A stretch of 64,000 bases of DNA, taken from Actinoplanes siamensis. GTDB taxonomy: Bacteria > Actinomycetota > Actinomycetes > Mycobacteriales > Micromonosporaceae. The notes below the pieces were generated by a model. The model worked only from the letters and a program-made list of their open reading frames with translations. It did not search any database and was not told the origin of the DNA. Location: contig NZ_BOMW01000062.1 of assembly GCF_016862395.1 (NCBI RefSeq), positions 1 to 64,000 on the forward strand, read 5' to 3'. Below are positions 6,706 to 14,968 of this stretch, piece after piece (positions within the stretch are counted from its first letter, which is position 1; each line of letters begins with the position of its first letter). A program made the position numbers and the translations under genes.

Positions 6706-8913
6706 CTACGGAACGATATTGAAGTTGTCCCGGAAGACGTTGTCCGGGTCGAAGCGCGCCTTCAACTCCCGCAACCGCCGCAGGGTCGCCGGCGGCCAGG
6801 CCTCAGTGATCCGTTCCGGCCGTTGATCGGTCTCGAACGAGAGATACAGCCCGCTGAAGTAGCCCGACAGCTCCTCCCAGGCCGCATCCAGCCCCGGCCG
6901 GGAAGCGCCGAACGCGACGACAGAGAAGTTCGCCTCGCGGTGCGCGTAGGCGGTCGCCTCCGGCGGGACGTCGGCCACCGCGCCGCCCACCGAGCGGACC
7001 TGGAAGAAATAGGCCGCCCCGGAGGCGAGCAGCTTGGCGACCGCCGCGCAGAACTGCGGCGTCAGGTGCTCGATCAGACCGGAACGGGCGGCCGGGTCGC
7101 CTTGGCCGTCGTGCGGGGCGTCCGGCACGTTCATCACGCCTGCATACGGCACCAGCTGCACCTGCTGGTCGAGCAGCGGCGCGATCGAGGCGATCGGCGT
7201 GAACCGCTCGATGATGGTGTCCGGGATCTCGGAGTTGACGACTCCGTAGATCTGTGCGAGCGCCTGCCCGCGCCGCGGCGGTCCCATGATCAGGTTGGTG
7301 GTGACGTCCCGCGGGGCCGCCTCCATCGCGGCGCCCCACCGTTCCAGCAAGCCCGCGCCGTCGGTGGCGTCCAGGACGAACTGCCCGAAACCAACCGGTC
7401 CGACCTCGTCCACCTCGAACTCGAACGCGGTGACGATGCCGAAGTTCGCGCCGGCACCGCGGACCGCCCAGAACAGGTCCGGGTTCTCCGACGAGCTGGC
7501 GCGCACCACGGCGCCGTCGGCGAGGATCAGCTCGGCCGCGCGCATCTTGTCGAGGGTCAGCCCGTGCTGACGGGCCAGCCAGCCGATGCCGCCCGCGGTG
7601 GCCAGCCCGCCGACCCCGACGCCGCCGTAGTCGCCGCTGCTCAGCGCCCAGCCGTGCGGGGCGAGAGCGGCGGCCACCTCCGTCCAGCGGGCGCCCGGAC
7701 CGACCCGGATCAGGCGAGCTTCCGTGGACAGGATCTCTATCGAGTTCAGACGTCCGACATCGATCACGATGCCGCCGTCGTTGGTGGAGCGGCCGCTGAT
7801 GCCGTGGCCGCCGCTGCGCACGGCGAGCGGCACCTCCTGGTCGCGGGCGAATGCCAGCGCGGCCACGGTCTGCTCGATGTCGCGCGGCTGCAGCACCAGA
7901 CCGGGAGCGCCGCCGCGCATGTAGGTGGAGCGGACCCGGGCGTACGAGTGATCGCCCGGCTCGATCGCGACCGACGCGAGCGAATCGGGAAGGCCGTCGT
8001 AGTCGATCCCGCCGCGGCGGAGGGCCAGCGCCGCCCGACCGCGCACCGGACCGGTCGGCACGCCGCTCGCGGCGCGTTCCCGGTCGACCGCCTCGCGCAG
8101 CGCCGGGATCACCTCGGAGGCGAATCGTTCCAGCTCGGCCGGCTGGTCGGTGGCGACGACGAAGGTGCTCACGCCGTGCTCCAGGACATGTCCCAGCAGC
8201 TCGTCGACGTCCTGCCCGGTCGACACGTTCAGCAGTCGCCGGATCTCCCGGGGATCACGGCCGGCCGCGGCCGCCGCGTCATCGATGATCTTGTTGCCGT
8301 GCGCCAGCGCGCCGGGCTTGAGGTACGACAGCGACGGCAGCCAGCCGTCCGCTTTCGCACCCACCAGCCGCAGCATCCGCGGGCCGTAGGCGCCCAGCCA
8401 GATCGGCACCCGATGGGCCGGCGCGGGGCCCCGCTTGGTGCCGTTGAGCTGGTAGTACTTCCCGTCGTAGCGGATCGCCCGGCGGCTGTCGGTGTCCCAC
8501 AGCTCGCGGATCACGTCGATCGCCTCGCCGAGTTGCTCGACCGATTCGCCGGGACTGCGACGAGTGACGCCCATCGCGACCATCGGATCCCAGAAGCCAC
8601 CGGCGCCCAGGCCGAGCGCGAGCCGCCCGCCGGAGAGCAGATCCAGGCTGGCCGCGGCTCGGGCCAGCACCGGAGCCGGACGCATCGGGATGTTCAGCAC
8701 GTTCCCGGCCAGGGTGATCCGCTCGGTACGGGCGGCGACCCAGCTCAGCAGTGTCCAGGTGTCCAGGAACGCCGGCTGGTAGGGGTGGTCCTGGAAGGTG
8801 ACCAGGTCGTAGCCGAGCTGCTCGCTGAGCACCGCCCGGACGACCACACCCTCCGGGTCGTCGTTGGCCGGCGTCAGGAACGTTCCGAACCGCAGCGGGT
8901 GCCCGTAGTCCAC
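6706..8913 (-). CDS. LLM-class oxidoreductase fused to FAD-linked (berberine-bridge-like) oxidoreductase
   Basis: 735 residues with two redox enzymes in one chain. Residues ~1-290 are a luciferase-like monooxygenase-type TIM barrel (LRFGTFLTPANDDPE, SEQLGYDLVTFQDHPYQP, LGLGAGGFWDPMVAMG), a family that uses F420 or FMN. Residues ~310-735 are a PCMH-type FAD-binding oxidoreductase with a C-terminal BBE segment (RFDPDNVFRDNFNI). The SGGHGISGRS His is the usual covalent FAD site; the Cys found in bicovalent relatives is replaced (GDYGGVGVGG). No signal peptide, so cytoplasmic. GTG 8913 is the most likely start, with a weak ribosome site; anything longer runs into the divergent DUF3040 promoter. 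Substrate unknown. Confidence 0.82.
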   Translation of the reverse strand: MDYGHPLRFGTFLTPANDDPEGVVVRAVLSEQLGYDLVTFQDHPYQPAFLDTWTLLSWVAARTERITLAGNVLNIPMRPAPVLARAAASLDLLSGGRLALGLGAGGFWDPMVAMGVTRRSPGESVEQLGEAIDVIRELWDTDSRRAIRYDGKYYQLNGTKRGPAPAHRVPIWLGAYGPRMLRLVGAKADGWLPSLSYLKPGALAHGNKIIDDAAAAAGRDPREIRRLLNVSTGQDVDELLGHVLEHGVSTFVVATDQPAELERFASEVIPALREAVDRERAASGVPTGPVRGRAALALRRGGIDYDGLPDSLASVAIEPGDHSYARVRSTYMRGGAPGLVLQPRDIEQTVAALAFARDQEVPLAVRSGGHGISGRSTNDGGIVIDVGRLNSIEILSTEARLIRVGPGARWTEVAAALAPHGWALSSGDYGGVGVGGLATAGGIGWLARQHGLTLDKMRAAELILADGAVVRASSSENPDLFWAVRGAGANFGIVTAFEFEVDEVGPVGFGQFVLDATDGAGLLERWGAAMEAAPRDVTTNLIMGPPRRGQALAQIYGVVNSEIPDTIIERFTPIASIAPLLDQQVQLVPYAGVMNVPDAPHDGQGDPAARSGLIEHLTPQFCAAVAKLLASGAAYFFQVRSVGGAVADVPPEATAYAHREANFSVVAFGASRPGLDAAWEELSGYFSGLYLSFETDQRPERITEAWPPATLRRLRELKARFDPDNVFRDNFNIVP

Positions 8914-9028
8914 TCCATGATCGTATGCCGGGCTCGTGCGTTGTGGCGCTCCCGTGACATTCACGGTCGACCGCTCCCCGGACGCGGTACGTTCGAGCAG
9001 TCCACCCTCGCTACGGAGGTGACGGCGC

Positions 9029-9328
9029 GTGCTCGAGCCGCGGGAAGGGCAAGAGTTCGACGGCATGATGTCCCAGCTGCGGGACTCCGATCCGGAATTC
9101 GCCCGCCGGGTCGAGCGGATGCGGCTCCGTCGACGCCGGCGCTGGCTGATCCTGGCGATTCTGTTGTGGACCGTGACCCCGTTCTGTCTGATCTTCGGCG
9201 GCTGGACGGGCGTGCTGGAGGCGGTGCTGGCCGTCGCCTACGGCGCTCGGCTGATGCGCAAGCGCAGCAAGGCCGGCCAGCCCTCGTCCCCGTCGTCCAC
9301 GGACCAGCGCCCGACCGCGGAGGCCTGA
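9029..9328 (+). CDS. DUF3040 membrane protein
   Basis: 99 residues. An N-terminal amphipathic segment (LEPREGQEFDGMMSQLRDSDPEFARRVERM) is followed by a basic stretch and two short transmembrane helices (WLILAILLWTVTPFCLIF and the region after GGW). This is the DUF3040 layout common in actinomycetes; function unknown. GTG 9029 follows GGAGGTGA by 6 bases. It is divergent from the fused oxidoreductase and convergent with purC. Confidence 0.75.
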   Translation: MLEPREGQEFDGMMSQLRDSDPEFARRVERMRLRRRRRWLILAILLWTVTPFCLIFGGWTGVLEAVLAVAYGARLMRKRSKAGQPSSPSSTDQRPTAEA

Positions 9329-9338
9329 CCGTGGAGGC

Positions 9339-10175
9339 CTAGCTCCAGCGGTCTCCGGTGAGCCGTTCGTAGACCTCGACGTAGCGGTCGCGGGTCGCCT
9401 CGACGACGCGGTCCGGCAGCTCCGGCCCCGGCTCGGTCCGGTCCCAGTCGGTCTCCCGGGTCGCCCAGTCGCGGAGCACCTGCTTGTCCAGGTAGCGCTG
9501 GACGTCGCCGGGCTGCCACTCCTCGGCCGCCCAGAACCGCGACGAGTCCGGCGTGAGCAGCTCGTCCCCGAGCTTCAGCTCGCGGTCCTTGAGCCCCAGC
9601 TCGACCTTGGTGTCGGCGATCAGGATCCCCTTGGCCGCCGCGATCTCCGACCCGCGCCGGTAGATCTCCAGCGTGATCCGGCGCAGCTCCTCGGCCTGGT
9701 CCTTGCCCTCCTGCTCGACCACCTGCTCGAAGGTCATCGGCTGGTCGTGCCCGGCGCCGACCGCCTCCTTGGTGCTCGGCGTGAAGATCGGCTCCGGCAG
9801 CCGCGAGCCCTCGACCAGGCCGGGCGGCAGCGGAACGCCACTGACCGCCGCGTCGCGCCGGTAGTCCTTGAGCCCGGAGCCGGCCAGGTAGCCGCGGGCG
9901 ATGCACTCCACCTTGACCATCTCGAGCCGCTCGCACCGGATGGCCCGCCCGGCCCACTCCTGCGGCACGTCGGTGGAGGAGATCACATGGTTCGGAACGA
10001 CGTCGCTGAGCTGGTCGAACCACCAGAGCGAGAGCTGGGTGAGGATCTTCCCCTTGTCCGGAATCGGGGTCGGAAGGATCACGTCGAAGATCGAGATCCG
10101 GTCCGAGGCGACCAGCACCAGGTCCTCACCGTCCGCGTAGACGTCCCGGACCTTGCCGGAGTGCAGCAGCTCCAC
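9339..10175 (-). CDS. purC: Phosphoribosylaminoimidazole-succinocarboxamide synthase
   Basis: SAICAR synthetase of purine synthesis: ATP-dependent condensation of CAIR with aspartate. 278 residues, the short bacterial form. Family motifs include SGKVRDVYADGEDLVLVASDRIS, LPTPIPDKGKILTQLS, VECIARGYLAGSGLKDY (substrate loop) and LIADTKVELG, TPDSSRFW. The GTG start at 10175 has GAGGGG 5 bases upstream. It stands apart from other pur genes in this window. Confidence 0.95.
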   Translation of the reverse strand: MELLHSGKVRDVYADGEDLVLVASDRISIFDVILPTPIPDKGKILTQLSLWWFDQLSDVVPNHVISSTDVPQEWAGRAIRCERLEMVKVECIARGYLAGSGLKDYRRDAAVSGVPLPPGLVEGSRLPEPIFTPSTKEAVGAGHDQPMTFEQVVEQEGKDQAEELRRITLEIYRRGSEIAAAKGILIADTKVELGLKDRELKLGDELLTPDSSRFWAAEEWQPGDVQRYLDKQVLRDWATRETDWDRTEPGPELPDRVVEATRDRYVEVYERLTGDRWS

Positions 10176-10321
10176 GTGTTCCCCTCAGGTATGGCCGGTA
10201 GGCGTGCTGGTTCACGCTATCGAATCCCGCCGGGGCCGGTGTCGAGCGGTGATCCGGCAAACTGGCCGCGGTGGGCGGCTGGACCGATCAGGCGTCCGCT
10301 CACCCGTCCCTGGGCAGACAG

Positions 10322-11407
10322 CTACGGCTGGTAGGCGGTCAGGCGCGGGCCGTCGACCTGGTAGAGGTGGCCGCCCGTGGGGATGGTGAAGCCGGGGAAA
10401 GCGGGACCGGCGGGAGCGCCGGTGGCGGCGATCAGGACCGGGCCGCCGGTGTAGAGCAGGCCCCCGGCCACCACCGGCTGGGCGGCCTTCTCCGCCAGGG
10501 TGCGGGACCACAACCGGCGGCCGCTGGCGGCGTCCCGGGCCGACACCATCCGCCCGGCGGCCAGATACACCCGGGGACCGTCGGTGGCCACCAGCGGCGT
10601 CACCTTGCCCGGCGCCGTCCACAGCGTGGCGCCGCTGTCCGCCCGCACGGCCACCAGCGCCCCCACGGGGTCCGTCGCATAGATCCGGTCGCCCGCCGGG
10701 CTCGCCGCCAGCGCCTGCAGCGCGACCGGCCGGGACCAGCGTGCCAGCCCGGTGGTGATGGAGACCGCCGTGGTCTCCCCGGCCGGCTGGCCGTAGCCGT
10801 TCGTTCTCGTCAACGGGACCAGGCCGTCCGCCGACACGCCGGCCGCGGCGTGGTGCGGCTTGCTCCAGAGCAACCGCCCGTCCCGTACGCGATATGCCGC
10901 CACCCGGTCCTCGTCGGAGGGTGACGTCCCGGAGACCAGGACCACGCCCTTGTCCACCAGCACCGAGTCGACCGGATTGTCCAGTTCCAGTTTCCAGCGC
11001 AGACGGCCGGACGGGTCCAGGACTGTCAACCGCCCGTCCGGGTCGCTCATCGAGTTGCAGTCGCCGTTGGCCAGGACCAGCGAGCCGCCCTCGACGGCCA
11101 TCCGCGGGGTGCTGTTGTCATCGGCGTCATCCCAGGTGAACCGCCACCTCACGGCGCCGCTGCCGGGGTCGTACGCGGAGACTCCCGCACGGTCCGTGGC
11201 GAAGATCCGGCCGGCGCCCAGCACCGGCGCGGAGAATCCCGAGCAGCTCTGCTCGATCCCGCGCAGGGGTACCGACCAACTCGGGGTGAGGCGCCCGACG
11301 GTGGACGCGGTGATCACCGACTCGCGCGGGTTGAAGTGGCTGTCCTCGGCGTCGAAGCCGGGGTGCGGCCAGGCCAGCAGAGCGGTCACCAACAACGCGG
11401 CGTGCAT
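10322..11407 (-). CDS. Secreted PQQ-type beta-propeller repeat protein
   Basis: 361 residues. A short N-terminal hydrophobic segment (MHAALLVTALLAWPHP) looks like a signal peptide. The rest is a series of ~40-residue propeller blades with the YDPGSGAVRWRF / LDPSGRLRWKLEL / VRADSGATLWTA / RDAASGRRLWSRTL pattern of PQQ-like (pyrrolo-quinoline quinone enzyme repeat) domains. The residues for PQQ binding and catalysis are not evident, so it is more likely a binding or scaffold protein than a dehydrogenase. Monocistronic; the hairpin at 11429-11460 separates it from the upstream operon. Confidence 0.75.
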   Translation of the reverse strand: MHAALLVTALLAWPHPGFDAEDSHFNPRESVITASTVGRLTPSWSVPLRGIEQSCSGFSAPVLGAGRIFATDRAGVSAYDPGSGAVRWRFTWDDADDNSTPRMAVEGGSLVLANGDCNSMSDPDGRLTVLDPSGRLRWKLELDNPVDSVLVDKGVVLVSGTSPSDEDRVAAYRVRDGRLLWSKPHHAAAGVSADGLVPLTRTNGYGQPAGETTAVSITTGLARWSRPVALQALAASPAGDRIYATDPVGALVAVRADSGATLWTAPGKVTPLVATDGPRVYLAAGRMVSARDAASGRRLWSRTLAEKAAQPVVAGGLLYTGGPVLIAATGAPAGPAFPGFTIPTGGHLYQVDGPRLTAYQP

Positions 11408-11428
11408 ACTAGGAAAATACGGGAGAAT

Positions 11429-11460
11429 CGGATGGCCCGCCTACCAGGGCGGGCCATCCG
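11429..11460 (-). terminator. 13-bp hairpin after the LPMO-DUF305 operon
   Basis: CGGATGGCCCGCC (11429-11441) pairs perfectly with 11448-11460. It lies 11 bases beyond the DUF305 stop codon in the direction of transcription. Confidence 0.75.
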
Positions 11461-11470
11461 AGACGGGAAC

Positions 11471-12052
11471 TCAGCCGTTCAGCAGGCGCAGCATCTGCTG
11501 GACCTGGTCGGTGCGCGATTCCTTGACCCGCTCCGCGAATTGCTTGGCCTGCTCGTTCGTGCCCTTGTCGAGCTCCAGCTGGGCCATCTCCACGGCGTTG
11601 TGCTGGTGCGCCAGGAACAGGTTCAGGAACGCGGTCTCGAACTCCGCCTTCCCCACCGTCCGCAACGAGTCGATCTCGGCGTCGGTGGTGCTGGGCAGGC
11701 CACCGTGGTCGGCGTGGACGCTGACCCGCTTGTCGACAGCTGTGGGCTTGCCCCACTCGGTCAGCCAGTTCTTCATCATGGCCAGCTCGTCGGTCTGGGT
11801 CAGCTCGACGGCCCTGGCCAGATCGGCGACGTCGGACCGGGTGGCCCGGGACGCGCCGATCTCCGCCATCTGCAGGCCCTGCTGCTGGTGGTCGACCAGC
11901 ATCTGCAGGAACATCACGTCCCGGTCGTTGTACGTCGAGCCGGCGGCGATGTCGGCGACGTTGCTCGCCACCGGTGCGGGCGGTGTCTCGGGGGAGGTCC
12001 CACAGGCGCCGAGCGAGAGCACCAGCGCGGCGGCCACCAGGTAGCGCCTCAC
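11471..12052 (-). CDS. DUF305 lipoprotein
   Basis: 193 residues. The signal peptide ends in the lipobox LGAC, so the mature protein should be lipid-anchored outside the membrane. The DUF305 four-helix domain follows, with its paired His/Met motifs DHQQQGLQMAEIG and AHQHNAVEMAQLE. Members of this family bind copper (CopM of cyanobacteria is one). The GTG start at 12052 overlaps the stop of the upstream LPMO gene (GTGA), so the two are translationally coupled; a role in copper supply to the LPMO is an attractive inference. Confidence 0.85.
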   Translation of the reverse strand: MRRYLVAAALVLSLGACGTSPETPPAPVASNVADIAAGSTYNDRDVMFLQMLVDHQQQGLQMAEIGASRATRSDVADLARAVELTQTDELAMMKNWLTEWGKPTAVDKRVSVHADHGGLPSTTDAEIDSLRTVGKAEFETAFLNLFLAHQHNAVEMAQLELDKGTNEQAKQFAERVKESRTDQVQQMLRLLNG

Positions 12053-12888
12053 AGCGGCAGCCAGAGGGCGAGCGTGAACATCGACGGCTCCCAGCTGCGG
12101 ATCGAGGTGTGCGACTGGCGGCACCGGTAGGAGGCGCCGTGGTAGGTCACCACGTCACCGCTCCGGTAGCTGACGCCCGCCGCCCAGGAACCGCCCGCGG
12201 AGGTGGCCGAAGAGGAGGACGAGGTCGCGGTGACGGTAGGAGCCGCGGTGGTCGGCGCGTCGGTGGTGGGCGCGTCGGTGGTGGGCGCGTCGGTGGTGGG
12301 CGGCGCCGTGGGAGCCGCGGTGGTCGGCTTGGCGGCGGGAGCGGACGTGGGCGTGGACGTCGGAGCTGAGGCCGCCCCGCCGCCGATGTTCAGGTCCACA
12401 CAGCTGTAGAACGCGTTGGTCGTGTCGCCGATGTTCCAGACCGCGAGCACTGTGTGCTTGCCGGGGAACCTGCTCAGGTTCACGGTGTGGCTGACGGTCG
12501 CCTCGGGAATCGCGTTCTTGTCGTCGAACGTGGCCACCTCGGCGCCGTCCACGTAGTACACCCAGGTCGCCGTCCGGTGCCGGGCGGTGAGCACCCAGTT
12601 GAACTTCACCGAGGTGCCCACGCTGGTGGCCGGCCAGTTCCGGGAGTTGTCGTTCAGGACCGAGAAGCCGGCGTTCCCGCCGTTGCACTGCTTGGAGCCC
12701 TTCGGCGCCTCGACGCTCTGCGGCTCGAACTGGATGGCGCCGCAGTCGGCCACCTTGCCGGCGGCGCACTGCGCCTGCCGGCTCGGCGGCGACGAGACGT
12801 AACCGTGGGCCAGGGCCGGTGAGGCGATCACCAATGTCGACCCGACCATCCCGAGAGTGGCCAGCGGATAGGCGATCTTCCTGCGCAT
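12049..12888 (-). CDS. Chitin-type lytic polysaccharide monooxygenase (AA10) with CBM5/12
   Basis: 279 residues. The signal peptide is cut after A27 so that His28 becomes the N-terminal copper ligand; His104 (TARHRTATW) completes the histidine brace and Phe160 is the axial residue. The SRQAQC and CGAIQFEPQSVEAPKG segments are typical of chitin-active AA10 enzymes. A Pro/Thr/Ala linker with repeated TTDAP units leads to a C-terminal CBM5/12 (WAAGVSYRSGDVVTYHGASY, ending in LALWLPL). Extracellular; oxidatively cleaves crystalline chitin. ATG 12888 has GGAGA 7 bases upstream. It is coupled to the DUF305 lipoprotein gene and lies 70 bp beyond the two-component operon. Confidence 0.92.
   Translation of the reverse strand: MRRKIAYPLATLGMVGSTLVIASPALAHGYVSSPPSRQAQCAAGKVADCGAIQFEPQSVEAPKGSKQCNGGNAGFSVLNDNSRNWPATSVGTSVKFNWVLTARHRTATWVYYVDGAEVATFDDKNAIPEATVSHTVNLSRFPGKHTVLAVWNIGDTTNAFYSCVDLNIGGGAASAPTSTPTSAPAAKPTTAAPTAPPTTDAPTTDAPTTDAPTTAAPTVTATSSSSSATSAGGSWAAGVSYRSGDVVTYHGASYRCRQSHTSIRSWEPSMFTLALWLPL
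12256..12303. repeat. 15-bp in-frame tandem repeat in the LPMO linker
   Basis: Three near-identical copies of GCGTCGGTGGTGGGC encode the repeated TTDAP linker units. The period is five codons, so copy number changes would only lengthen or shorten the linker. Confidence 0.8.
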
Positions 12889-12939
12889 GTCGGTTCTCCA
12901 GAGCTCGTCCCGCTTGCTTACGAGCCGGAACGTTAGGGA

Positions 12940-12957
12940 GCGCCGCCATAACGGCGC
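12940..12957 (-). terminator. Small hairpin between histidine kinase and LPMO genes
   Basis: GCGCCG (12940-12945) pairs with CGGCGC (12952-12957), one base past the kinase stop codon. It may weaken read-through into the LPMO gene. No T-tract. Confidence 0.35.
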
Positions 12958-12958
12958 C

Positions 12959-14257
12959 TTAAGACGACCGAAAACCGGTCTGAAGACCTACCTCGGACGT
13001 CATCAGGAAACCCACGCGGGCCCCGCCCAGCGGACTCTGCCCGACCACCAACTGCCCGCGCACGGTGTCCGCGGCCCGCCGCACGATGTCCAGCCCGAGC
13101 CCGGTCGAGCCGGCCCCGCTGAACCCGCGCCGCACCGCCGACTCCGGATCGGGGATTCCCGGCCCCGCGTCGTCCACGAGCAGTCCCGTCGCGGACACGC
13201 TGACCCGGAAGGCCACCCCCTCCGGCGTGTGCGAGAAGACGTTGCCGAGCATCGCGTCCACCACCAGGATCACGTCGCTGCGGGACATCGGCACCGGCAC
13301 CGGCTCGTTGCCGCCGACCACCTCCCACGGCCGCTCCTGGTCCTCGGCCAGCACCGACCAGAACGCCAGGCGGTCGGCCAGCACCTCGACCAGGTCGCAC
13401 TGCTCGTTGCCGCGGGCCTCGACGCCGAGCCGAGCGCCCGTGATGATCGCCTCCAGCTCCTCGTCGAGCAGGTCGCAGGCCTGTCGCATCCGGTCCGCGA
13501 TCGGGCCCGGCGGGATGGTCTCGGCGTCCAGTCGGAGCGCCGTCAACGGCGTACGCAATCGGTGGGAAAGGTCCGCGGCGAGCTCGCGCTCGCGGTCCAG
13601 CAGGCGCCGCAGGTCCCCGGCCATGGTGTTGAAGGCCTGCGCCGCGTCGCGCAGCTCGCGCGGGCCGGACGGCTCGATGCGCTCGTTGAGCTCGCCGCCG
13701 CCGAGGCGGCGGGTGGACGCCGCGAGCTGCCGGGTGGCCCGGACCATCTGCGCCCCGAGCCGGTCGGCGAGCAGCGTCGACCCGGCCACCAGCACCACGG
13801 CCAGGCCGAATAGCGACGCCCAGGCCTTGTATACGCCGCGGCGCATCTCGGCGTCGGTGACGAACACCTCGACGACCACGGTCCGGCCGTCGGTGAGCAC
13901 GGTGGGCTGTAGGTAGGCGAGACCACCGGCGGCGGCCGCGGTCGCCGAGCGGCGCTGCTTCGCGGCCCTCTCCACGGTGGAACCGCCGAGGTGCGACGAC
14001 CCGATCGGATCAAGGCCGGGCAGATGCACGGCGAGCAGCCCGGCGCTGCCCGCCGACGTGCTCGCCACCGCGTTCGTCAGCGCTGTCGGTTCCGCGTTCA
14101 CGCCGAGCACGGTGACCATCGAGGTGGCCTGCTGCCGCGCCTCGGAGATGGCCTTGTCATGGGCGATCTGCCAGATCGCCACGGCCAGCGGGACCAGGAA
14201 CGCCAGCGCGACCATCGAGGTGATCGCCAGGGCCAGCCGGTTGAGCGCCCACCTCAC
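12959..14257 (-). CDS. Two-component sensor histidine kinase
   Basis: 432 residues. A first membrane helix (residues ~7-30), an extracytoplasmic sensor of ~110 residues, a second helix (~145-165), a HAMP linker (AASTRRLGGGELNERI), the phospho-acceptor region with His232 in LSHRLRTPLTALRLD, and a C-terminal ATPase domain with N-box (MLGNVFSHTP) and G-boxes (DDAGPGIP, GSTGLGLDIV). The GTG start at 14257 overlaps the stop of the response regulator gene (GTGA), so the pair is co-translated. Signal unknown. Confidence 0.9.
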   Translation of the reverse strand: MRWALNRLALAITSMVALAFLVPLAVAIWQIAHDKAISEARQQATSMVTVLGVNAEPTALTNAVASTSAGSAGLLAVHLPGLDPIGSSHLGGSTVERAAKQRRSATAAAAGGLAYLQPTVLTDGRTVVVEVFVTDAEMRRGVYKAWASLFGLAVVLVAGSTLLADRLGAQMVRATRQLAASTRRLGGGELNERIEPSGPRELRDAAQAFNTMAGDLRRLLDRERELAADLSHRLRTPLTALRLDAETIPPGPIADRMRQACDLLDEELEAIITGARLGVEARGNEQCDLVEVLADRLAFWSVLAEDQERPWEVVGGNEPVPVPMSRSDVILVVDAMLGNVFSHTPEGVAFRVSVSATGLLVDDAGPGIPDPESAVRRGFSGAGSTGLGLDIVRRAADTVRGQLVVGQSPLGGARVGFLMTSEVGLQTGFRSS

Positions 14258-14940
14258 TGCGGATCGACCATCATCACACCGACACCGCGGACGGTGTGCA
14301 GGAACCGCGGCTTGGCGGCGGTCTCCCCGAGCTTGCGGCGCAACCAGGAGATGTGTACGTCGATGGTCTGCTCCTCGCCGATCCGCGCCTGGTTCCACAC
14401 CTGGTTCATCAACTCCCGCCGGCTGATCACCTGGCCGACCCGCTCCGCCAGGTACGCCAGCACGTCGAACTCGCGACGGGTCAGCTGCAGCGGCTCGCCG
14501 CGCAGCTCCGCCCGGCGCTGGCGCGGTTTGATCACCAGCTCGCCGACCGTGATCGTGGTCGGCGCCTGCTCGGTGGTGGTCCGCGCCCGGCGCAGCACCG
14601 CCGAGATCCGGGCCAGGATGTGCCCACCGGAGAACGGCTTGGTCACGTAGTCGTCGGCGCCGGCGCTCAGCAGTGCGATGATGTCGGCCTCCGAGCGCCG
14701 CGCGGTCGCCACGATCACCGGCACGTCGGAGACCGTGCGCATCATCCGCAGCGCGTCGGTCCCGTCGATGTCGGGCAGTCCGAGGTCGAGGATGACCAGG
14801 TCGGGCCGCTCCTGAGTGACGATCTTCAACGCCTGGGCGGCCTGGCCGACGGGCCGGACCACGTGCCCGGCATCGGTCAGCGCACGGGCCAGCGCGGCCG
14901 CGATGTTGCGGTCGTCCTCGACCAACAGGATCAACGCCAT
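14254..14940 (-). CDS. OmpR/PhoB-type response regulator
   Basis: 228 residues. The receiver domain has the acidic pair in LLVEDD, phospho-acceptor Asp52 (LVILDLGLPDIDG), the switch Thr (VATARR) and Lys (DDYVTKPF). A winged-helix DNA-binding domain follows (LTRREFDVLAYLAERVG, TIDVHISWLRRKLGE, LHTVRGVGV). ATG 14940 is used; ATG 14952 would add four residues and be nearly leaderless. It is the first gene of the operon with the kinase and is divergent from the gene at 14969, only 28 bp away. Confidence 0.9.
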   Translation of the reverse strand: MALILLVEDDRNIAAALARALTDAGHVVRPVGQAAQALKIVTQERPDLVILDLGLPDIDGTDALRMMRTVSDVPVIVATARRSEADIIALLSAGADDYVTKPFSGGHILARISAVLRRARTTTEQAPTTITVGELVIKPRQRRAELRGEPLQLTRREFDVLAYLAERVGQVISRRELMNQVWNQARIGEEQTIDVHISWLRRKLGETAAKPRFLHTVRGVGVMMVDPQ

Positions 14941-14968
14941 GGCGTACACCATAGGACCAGGTGAGAGG

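Noticed and set aside
6634..9342. 902-codon open frame on the plus strand
   Set aside because: It is the antisense of the fused oxidoreductase; Arg/Gly/Ala-heavy composition with no domain, caused by high GC. The minus-strand gene has clear family motifs.
10322..11407. PQQ-dependent dehydrogenase
   Set aside because: The blades match the PQQ-like repeat pattern, but the catalytic Asp/Glu and PQQ-binding features were not seen and the protein is short for the enzyme; called a propeller-repeat protein only.
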